Assembly: GCA_963786395.1 (NCBI GenBank) | Contig: CAWAZD010000007.1 | Coordinates: 62,001-126,000, forward strand | DNA length: 64,000 bases | Direction of reading: 5' to 3' | Source of the DNA: Fen-1301 sp963786395 | GTDB lineage: Bacteria; Bacteroidota; Ignavibacteria; Ignavibacteriales; Ignavibacteriaceae | Shown here: piece by piece, positions 57,820-64,000 of the stretch | Layout of the letters: each line of letters begins with the position of its first letter | Position numbering within the stretch: the stretch's first letter is position 1 | The notes under the pieces: generated by a model | Seen by the model: only the letters and a program-made list of their open reading frames with translations | Database searches by the model: none | What the model was told of the DNA's origin: nothing | Position numbers and translations under genes: made by a program

Positions 57820-59654
57820 ATGTTATTCAAAAAGATAACCATTTTGATCGCGGTACTCATTTCCGCGGCGGGGTTAAATCTTGCTGCTACCTATTATGTT
57901 GATGCAAATTCGGGTAATGACGCTAATTCCGGCACTTCTACAAACTCTGCATGGAGTTCTATCTCCAAGGTCAATTCTAAAAGTTTTAGCCCAGGAGATA
58001 ATATTCTGTTTTTAAGAGGATGCAACTGGATTGGCACTCTGAATATGAATTCAAGCGGCACTTCTTCATTACCTATTGTTTATGGGTCTTATGGGTCAGG
58101 CGTTCTTCCTATTATTGATGCTAATAATGCTAATGCTTGTGCAATAATACAGTCTAAAAACTATATTACTATCCAGTATATTAAATTTCAGAATGCCGCA
58201 GACGCTCCTGGTGGAACTGTAAGAGTTACCTCCGGAGTTGGAATCATCGTCCAAAACTGCGAAGTTTATCTTACTACTCAGGGTTCAGTTTTTATCCAGA
58301 ATAGCTCAAATTGCACCGTCGCTCATAACACGGTTACTACACCTACTTTTCTGAATGTTCAAACTGATGGAATATATTCTCAGCGAAACTCACATAACAC
58401 TTATGAGTACAATCGTATCATTATAAGTAATACTGAAACTACCAATCATGATGACTGTATTCAGAGCTATCTTGATACTTCCCTTACAATTAGAAATAAT
58501 TACCTGGAACAAAATAACAGTAAACTTCAGAATGCTCAGGGAATTTATATAACTACTGGGGCTGGAACTTTCACTGTCTATAATAACGTTGTAAAATGCC
58601 CAAATAATCAGGCAAATATTATTGGTTTCGATAATATTACTACCGGCACTGGAAAATTAGTTCTATATAATAATACTGTTATTGGTGGCGGGGCTAATAC
58701 CCTGAGAATTCCAAGTCTTGCTACTGTAACAATTATGAATAATGTTTTTGTTACAACTTATGGATCAACTTTAATTCAATTATCAACTCTTGGAAGTGGT
58801 TCAGTTATTGACTATAATCTGTATTACAGACAAGATGGGAATAGCTCCATTATTGGTTATTCAGGTAGTAAAACTCTTTCTCAATGGAAAGCTCTCGGTT
58901 ATGATGCACATGGATTAAATGTAAACCCGATGTTAAATGACTCTTTATACCCCGCTGCCAATTCTCCTATTATCGATGCAGGTACGACATCTGGAGGAAT
59001 TTTTAATGCATGATAAAGATGGCATTACCGAGACCTCAGCTTACAGCTGAAGACATGGGAGCTTACGAATATAAACCCGCGCCTCTTCCAGTTGAACTAA
59101 CAACCTTTACTGGAGTCGTAATCAATAATTCTGTCTTATTAAATTGGTCTACCGCAACAGAACTTAATAATTCTGGTTTTGAAATAGAAAGAAAGAACAG
59201 CTCCGTTTGGGAGAAAATTGGCTTCGTTTCTGGAAATGGAAATAGTAGTGCTATTCATAATTATCAATTCACCGACAAAATCCCATCAGGAAAAATTATA
59301 GATTATAGACTCAAACAACTCGATAACAGCGGTAGTTTTAAATATTCTGATAATGTTGAAGTTACTTTTGTACCAAAGAATTTAGTTGTAAGCAATTATC
59401 CCAATCCTTTCAATCCTTCTACAACCATTAGATATTCCGTTCCCTTCGATAGTAAAGTTAATGTTGTTATTTACAATTCATTAGGTCAGAAAGTTGAGAC
59501 TCTAGTTAATGGTTTTCAACCGCAGGGACTTTATGAAATAAAATGGAATGCGGTTTCACATGCTTCCGGTATTTATTTACTGTCAGTTTCCGCTGATGGC
59601 TTAAATGGATCTGATAAAAACTCGAGTATCATAAAAATGAACTTATTAAAGTAG
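57820..59654 (+). pseudogene. Secreted right-handed beta-helix protein with sorting domain, copy 1, two close frameshifts
   Basis: 57820-59013 encodes a signal peptide (LFKKITILIAVLISAAGLNLAA), the conserved TYYVDANSGNDANSGTS start of FCB-group beta-helix proteins, and a series of parallel beta-helix turns. It stops at GGIFNA. The intact paralogue reads GGIFNVDKNGNPRPQ there. In this copy DKDGI and RPQLTAEDMGAYEY lie in two other frames, so two one-base insertions within about 25 bases (59004-59030) explain the break. 59010-59654 then gives a linker (LPVELTTFTG, a fibronectin-like region) and the sorting module (YPNPFNPSTTIRYS, ASGIYLLSV). Ribosome site GGAG precedes ATG. It may still make a truncated protein without a sorting domain. 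Confidence 0.85.
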
Positions 59655-59678
59655 TACTTGGATAATACTCCCTAGGGC

Positions 59679-59709
59679 GGTCACTAATTTTTAAGTGACC
59701 CCCCTTTTT
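59679..59709 (+). terminator. Intrinsic terminator after beta-helix copy 1
   Basis: GGTCACT, loop of seven, AGTGACC, then CCCC and TTTTT. It lies 25 bases past the stop of the frameshifted copy. Confidence 0.75.
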
Positions 59710-59917
59710 ACTAATTCCATCAAATATTCAATACCTGCCTAACTATTTTATTTACAAACACTTGTACTTTATTAATCCAATTCTCTTCCTAATTTCAGGT
59801 AATACATCCTTTCATTTCAGGTTTTTCCTTATTGAAGACCTCCGTTATCATCCGTAGGTTTGAATTAAATCTGACGCTTGTCAGATAAATATAAACAAAC
59901 AATCTCATGGAGAAATT

Positions 59918-61480
59918 ATGTTAATTAAAAAATTAACCCTAATTGCTTTTCTTTTTCTAAGTACTGCAGGTATCGGTCTTGCTGCTACTTACTATGTTGA
60001 TTCTAATTCCGGTAATGATGCAAATTCAGGTACGTCTGTTACCTCTGCTTGGAATTTTATCTCCAAGGTTAACGCTGCTAGCTTTAACCCTGGAGATAAT
60101 ATTCTTTTTTTAAGAGGATGCACATGGACTGGCACTCTGAATTTTAATAATAGCGGTTCTTCTTCCGCTCCTATTGTTTATGGTTCATATGGATCAGGAA
60201 CACTCCCCATTATTGATGCCAAGAATGCTAATGCATGCGCAATAATACAGTCTAAAAACTATATTACTATTCAGTATATTAAATTTCAGAACGCCGCAGA
60301 CGCTCCTGGTGGAACTGTAAGAGTTACCTCCGGAGTTGGTATCATCGTCAAGAACTGCGAAGTATATCTTACTACTCAGGGTTCCGTTTTTATCCAGAAT
60401 AGCTCCAATTGCACCATCGCTCATAACACGGTCACTACACCTACCTTTCTAAATGTTCAAACTGATGGTATTTATTCTCAGAGAAACTCACATAACACTT
60501 ATGAATGCAACCGTATCATTATTAGTAATACTGAACCTACTAATCATGATGACTGCATTCAGAGCTTCCAGGACACTTCACTAACTATAAGAGATAATTA
60601 CCTCGAACAACTAAACAGTAAGCTTCAGAATGCTCAGGGAATTTATATAACTACAGGGGCCGGAACTTTCACTATCTATAATAACGTTGTTAAATGCCCC
60701 AATAATCAGGCAAATATTATCGGTTTCGATAATCTTACTACCGGCACAGGGAAGTTAGTTTTGTATAACAATACTGTTATTGGTGGCGGAGCTAATACTC
60801 TGAGAATTCCAAGTCCTGCTACTGTAACTATCATGAATAATGTTTTTGTTACTACTTATGGATCAACTCTTATCCAATTTTCTTCAATTGGAAGTGGCTC
60901 TGTTATTGACTATAATCTGTATTACAGGCAGGACGGGGCTGCTGCTATCGTCGGATATTCAGGCAGCAAAACTCTGGCTCAATGGAAAGCTATGGGTTAT
61001 GATGTACATGGATTGAATACAAATCCAATGTTAAATGACTCTTTATACCCAGCTACTAACTCTCCTATTATCAATGCAGGCACAAATTTAGGCGGAATAT
61101 TCAATGTGGATAAAAATGGTAACCCAAGACCTCAAACAGGTGCCCCCGATCTTGGTGCTTATGAAACAGGCAGTACCACAGGTATAGGTGGCCATTATAC
61201 CACCACTTCGGTTTTAAAAGATTTTGATCTGCCTCAGAATTTCCCTAATCCTTTTAACCCTTCTACAGTTATTAAATACGTAATAGGCAATAACACCCAC
61301 GTAATAATAAATGTTTACGATATAACCGGAAGAATGGTTCGGGAACTTGTAAATGAAGATAAACCTGCAGGTCAGTATTCCGTTGAATTCAAAAGTGAAA
61401 ATCTTGCCAGTGGAACATATATTTATATGATTAAAGCTGGAAATTTTACTAAATCTAATAAAATGATTCTACTGAAATAA
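59918..61480 (+). CDS. Secreted right-handed beta-helix protein with C-terminal sorting domain, copy 2
   Basis: 520 aa; GGAG lies before ATG. A signal peptide (LTLIAFLFLSTAGIGLAA), TYYVDSNSGNDANSGTS, then about ten beta-helix turns (for example IQYIKFQNAADAPGGTVRVTSGVGIIVKNCEVYL). DKNGNPRPQTGAPDLGAYE ends the helix, and a C-terminal module follows (LPQNFPNPFNPSTVIKYV, GRMVRELV, ASGTYIYMIKAG, NKMILLK). Residues of about 100 to 330 are nearly identical to copy 1, with mostly synonymous DNA differences, showing a recent duplication or gene conversion. The fold is common in polysaccharide lyases and adhesins; catalytic residues cannot be assigned. Cell-surface location is expected. Confidence 0.88.
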   Translation: MLIKKLTLIAFLFLSTAGIGLAATYYVDSNSGNDANSGTSVTSAWNFISKVNAASFNPGDNILFLRGCTWTGTLNFNNSGSSSAPIVYGSYGSGTLPIIDAKNANACAIIQSKNYITIQYIKFQNAADAPGGTVRVTSGVGIIVKNCEVYLTTQGSVFIQNSSNCTIAHNTVTTPTFLNVQTDGIYSQRNSHNTYECNRIIISNTEPTNHDDCIQSFQDTSLTIRDNYLEQLNSKLQNAQGIYITTGAGTFTIYNNVVKCPNNQANIIGFDNLTTGTGKLVLYNNTVIGGGANTLRIPSPATVTIMNNVFVTTYGSTLIQFSSIGSGSVIDYNLYYRQDGAAAIVGYSGSKTLAQWKAMGYDVHGLNTNPMLNDSLYPATNSPIINAGTNLGGIFNVDKNGNPRPQTGAPDLGAYETGSTTGIGGHYTTTSVLKDFDLPQNFPNPFNPSTVIKYVIGNNTHVIINVYDITGRMVRELVNEDKPAGQYSVEFKSENLASGTYIYMIKAGNFTKSNKMILLK

Positions 61481-61592
61481 AAAAATATATTTAACCATGT
61501 TACGTGGTTAATATGTCATATATTATTTAGAGCACTTCATACAAATAAACAAGCTGCCAAAGTGGAGAAAGAGGATATCATTTCCTTTAAAC

Positions 61593-61625
61593 CTCCGGGG
61601 TCATAAAAACCCCGGAGATTTTGGC
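61593..61625 (+). terminator. Intrinsic terminator after beta-helix copy 2
   Basis: CTCCGGGG (61593-61600), loop, CCCCGGAG (61610-61617), then ATTTTGG. An 8-bp GC-rich perfect stem about 110 bases after the stop. Confidence 0.78.
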
Positions 61626-61699
61626 TTAATAATGTAACCTGATATCACACTATATTAAATCATTTCTTCAGATTTTTATCTTCAAAAAGAAGGCATGAT

Positions 61700-62947
61700 A
61701 TGAAAACCGGTTTCCTTGTTTTTCTCCTCCTTATAGTAATTACTTCCCACATTTTCCCCGCAGTCTATTATGTAAATAATGAAAACGGTAATGATTCAAA
61801 CCCGGGCAATTCTGCAAATAGTCCTTGGAAAACTCTCTCAAAAGTAAATTCATTCACCTTCAAACCCGGCGATTCAATTTTATTTAATAAGAATTCTGTC
61901 TGGAAAGGTCAACTTCTAATTAAACAAAATGGAGCCCCCGGAAACCCGATTGTTTATTCAAATTATGGTAACGGAAACCTGCCGGTTATTGACGGTAATA
62001 ATTCTGAACATTATTGTATTTACATTTATCAAAGCAGTCTTGTAACCCTTGATGGATTTGCATCCATCAACTCCGGAAAAATCGATGGCATCAATATCGA
62101 AGTTAAATCATGTGAACATTGTATCATAAAAAACTGCAATGTCATAGTCAATATGAGAGCCGGTATCTTAGCCGAAAATAATAATTATTGCACATTCCTG
62201 AATAATCATATTACTACGCTCAATGCTTTTATACCCGATCAGGCTGACGGAATTTATGCTCAAAGAAATTCCAATGATGTGTACGATGGGAATAATATTG
62301 TTAATTATAACAAGACTGAAGACATGCATGCCGACTGTATTCAATTGTATCTGGAAAATAATGCGGTTGTTAAAAACAATTATCTTGAACAGAACAATAA
62401 CAAACTTGGCAATGCACAAGGATTATATTGCACAATACCATACGGGACTCATATCTATTTCAATAACATAATTTACTGCCCAAATACAAATGCACAACTT
62501 TTGGGATTTTTAAACCTTGATAAAGGAACCGGTACTTTAAGAGCATTTAATAATACCCTTGTTGGCGGTAAAATGAATGTCTTCAGAACTGATGACCATA
62601 GCCCCGTTATTAAAAATAATATTTTCGTTACTACCGGTAATTATTCAATGTTTAGGATTGATTCCCCTCTGGATCAATCTGCTGATATAAATTTTAATCT
62701 ATACTCTTCCAAAAAGAATAAACCTATAAATTACATGGAATATGAATATACTTTTTCTGACTGGCAGAATATGGGTCATGACAAGAATAGTCTAAACACA
62801 GACCCGAAGTTGAAAAAAGATTTTACTTTAAACCAATCAAGCCCCGCAATAAGTAAAGGATCTGATATTTCTGCTTTCGTAAAGTCAGCTAAAATCACTA
62901 ACATAAATTCAGCGGGTGATAAAATTAATATCGGTGCCCAAAGATAA
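61700..62947 (+). CDS. Secreted right-handed beta-helix protein without sorting domain, copy 3
   Basis: 415 aa, with AAGG before ATG. A signal peptide (KTGFLVFLLLIVITSHIFPA) and VYYVNNENGNDSNPGNSANSPWKTLSKVNSFTFKPGD match the same family start as copies 1 and 2, and the turns align (IIKNCNVIVNMRAGILAENN, QADGIYAQRNSNDVYDGN, NYLEQNNNKLGNAQGLY). It is much more diverged than copies 1 and 2 are from each other. It ends DKINIGAQR straight after the helix, with no FPNPFNPST module, so it may be periplasmic or released. It is the third of a same-strand tandem array. Confidence 0.85.
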   Translation: MKTGFLVFLLLIVITSHIFPAVYYVNNENGNDSNPGNSANSPWKTLSKVNSFTFKPGDSILFNKNSVWKGQLLIKQNGAPGNPIVYSNYGNGNLPVIDGNNSEHYCIYIYQSSLVTLDGFASINSGKIDGINIEVKSCEHCIIKNCNVIVNMRAGILAENNNYCTFLNNHITTLNAFIPDQADGIYAQRNSNDVYDGNNIVNYNKTEDMHADCIQLYLENNAVVKNNYLEQNNNKLGNAQGLYCTIPYGTHIYFNNIIYCPNTNAQLLGFLNLDKGTGTLRAFNNTLVGGKMNVFRTDDHSPVIKNNIFVTTGNYSMFRIDSPLDQSADINFNLYSSKKNKPINYMEYEYTFSDWQNMGHDKNSLNTDPKLKKDFTLNQSSPAISKGSDISAFVKSAKITNINSAGDKINIGAQR

Positions 62948-63040
62948 TTTTCGCTGTCTTAGATTAATTCTATTTTAAGCCATAGAATAATCTTCTTTAA
63001 TAGATTAGTTCAACCACAGTCCTACCCTTGTGTTTAAAAA

Positions 63041-63079
63041 GAGCCACTTGTGAGCCAGATATGAGCCATCATTGAGCAA
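63041..63079. repeat. Four GAGCCA-type direct repeats at exact 11-bp spacing
   Basis: GAGCCACTTGT, GAGCCAGATAT, GAGCCATCATT and GAGCAAGCTTG begin at 63041, 63052, 63063 and 63074. The spacing of exactly one helical turn is like the sites of OmpR/PhoB-type regulators, which bind direct repeats 11 bp apart. The gene-free stretch 62948-63257 separates convergent genes, so the repeats do not clearly precede a promoter. Nothing else was recognised in it. Confidence 0.5.
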
Positions 63080-63257
63080 GCTTGATTATTAACAGTTTGT
63101 CATAAGGTAGGCTATTATTCCCCTTTAAATCAAAAACTATGTCCCTTTGCAATATCAAATTATTGCTAAAAACATCACTCCTAACTTAATTAACATTAAT
63201 AAATAATTAAATATTTGTCAAGGGAAAATTTAATATATTTTTCAATCTTTTTTTTAC

Positions 63258-63837
63258 TTAAGCAACTTCAGTTACACGGTTATTATCAAGCTTATATTTC
63301 TTCTTTGATTTCTCACAATATGCATTGCCTTCTTTATCAAAACTCAATTTCTTCCCCGCCTCACTCACCCATCCAACTATTCTTCCCGGGTTTCCTATAA
63401 CTAATGCATAATCAGGAATATCCTTTGTTACAACACTTCCTGCTCCTATTAAACAATGTTTTCCGACTGTATGCCCGCAGACAATTGTTGCATTTGCTCC
63501 AATTGATGCCCCTTCTTTAATTAATGTATTAACATAAAACTCCGCTCCCTACTTGTGGATATTTACATTTAGGATCAAGTATATTTGTAAATACCATGGA
63601 TGGTCCGCAAAAAACATAATCTTCTAATGTTACTCCTTCATATATTGATACGTTATTCTGTATCTTACAAAAATTACCTATTGTAACATTATTACCCACA
63701 TTTACATTTTGTCCGAATACACAATTCCTGCCTATCTTTGCTCCCTTCTGAACATGGCTAAAGTGCCATATCTTTGTTCCTTCGCCAATTTCGACAGGAT
63801 CATCTACATAAGCAGATTCATGCTTAAAATAATTCAT
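63258..63837 (-). pseudogene. Left-handed beta-helix (hexapeptide) sugar N-acetyltransferase (WbpD/WlbB-like), one frameshift
   Basis: 63529-63837 encodes YFKHESAYVDDPVEIGEGTKIWHFSHVQKGAKIG, NVNVGNNVTIGNFCKIQNNVSIYEGV and YVFCGPSMVFTNILDPKCKYPQVG, matching acetyltransferases that modify the 3-amino group of UDP-linked 2,3-diamino sugars. The stop at 63529 is followed in another frame by EFYVNTLIKEGASIGANATIVCGHTVGKHCLIGAGSVVTKDIPDYALVIGNPGRIVGWV and a charged tail, ending at 63258. Deleting one G from the GGG near 63548-63552 joins the two (PQVGAEFYVNT). The full protein would be about 192 aa, the family length. It probably belongs to a second polysaccharide locus beyond the right edge. Confidence 0.85.
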
Positions 63838-63855
63838 CTTTACTTCCCTTAATGT

Positions 63856-64000
63856 TTAAAGTTTTTTTATTAATGGATGCATATTCCCGTCATCAGGTAC
63901 TATTGGTGCATTCCTGATATTGTGGCCTAAAATAATTGACTGCCTCGCATCATTAATTCCAAATCCGTTTCCAGCCAGTGTTCTTTCATAAACCTTTGTA
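63856..64000 (-). CDS. C-terminal end of an unidentified protein, partial
   Basis: An open frame enters from the right edge and stops at 63856. The 47 or so visible residues include VYERTLAGNGFGINDARQS, GHNIRNAPIVPDDGNMHPL and LIKKL. It lies 18 bases upstream of the acetyltransferase start on the same strand, so it is probably in the same operon. I do not recognise the family from this fragment. Confidence 0.5.
   Translation of the reverse strand, partial: TKVYERTLAGNGFGINDARQSIILGHNIRNAPIVPDDGNMHPLIKKL

Noticed and set aside
57820..61480. CRISPR or satellite-like repeat in the 57.8-61.5 kb repeats
   Set aside because: The repetition is two long paralogous genes about 2.1 kb apart, not short spaced repeats; no CRISPR array was seen anywhere in the window.

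Overview
The window looks like a chromosomal segment of an AT-rich member of the Bacteroidota/Ignavibacteriota (FCB) lineage, most likely an Ignavibacteria-type organism. The signs are secreted proteins ending in the FPNPFNPST-type C-terminal sorting module, a DUF3098-like membrane protein, an SLBB/Wza export protein, a PIN-PhoH protein, and two promoters of the form TTGACA-N16-TAnnTTTG (before the rRNA operon and before the dprA cluster). Many starts are preceded by good Shine-Dalgarno sequences, and the 16S 3' end carries an intact anti-SD. Taxonomy is inference; the complete 16S gene would settle it.

Layout. 1-16.4 kb (minus strand) is a surface polysaccharide cluster. In transcription order it holds a Wzz-like chain-length protein, a DegT-type sugar aminotransferase, a flippase broken by two frameshifts, an O-antigen ligase/polymerase-like protein, two GT4 and two GT2 glycosyltransferases, a B12-binding radical SAM enzyme, another membrane GT2, a WcaJ-like initiating phosphoglycosyltransferase, a polyprenol-phosphate sugar synthase, and a GT2 frameshifted against a degenerate sugar-transferase domain. 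16.6-20.5 kb has a YCF48-repeat protein with a sorting domain, a secreted helical protein of unknown function and a GT39-type membrane glycosyltransferase. 20.6-25.1 kb (+) starts with a promoter and a structured leader, then a small helical protein, a DUF3098 protein, an orphan microcompartment vertex (EutN/CcmL) protein and dprA, followed on the minus strand by a methyltransferase and rarA.

25.3-33.1 kb (minus) holds an FtsB/DivIC-like protein, ddl, a class II aldolase, a Gfo/Idh oxidoreductase, metF, an S23-type four-helix-bundle gene sitting between inverted repeats, a penicillin-acylase family enzyme and a zinc-ribbon membrane protein; lysC follows on the plus strand. 34.5-39.8 kb is a complete rRNA operon (16S, tRNA-Ile, tRNA-Ala, 23S, 5S; minus) with promoter, two boxA-like sites and terminator. 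40.3-43.5 kb has a Wza-like exporter, rfbB and a predicted outer-membrane protein. An ISL3-like insertion sequence with direct repeats lies at 43.67-45.14 kb. Then come phoH, carA-carB, a Pol II-type family B DNA polymerase, a four-helix protein, and a NarL-type regulator next to a frameshifted sensor kinase. 57.8-62.9 kb carries three tandem beta-helix surface proteins, and the right edge returns to sugar-modification genes.

The recurring theme is cell-surface construction: polysaccharide synthesis and export plus secreted beta-helix and repeat proteins. Single-base frameshifts interrupt five accessory genes (polysaccharide, surface and sensor functions), while the large housekeeping genes are intact. 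The observation most worth following is the free-standing S23-like gene bracketed by 28-nt inverted arms, an arrangement resembling the intervening sequences of bacterial 23S rRNA but placed between protein genes.
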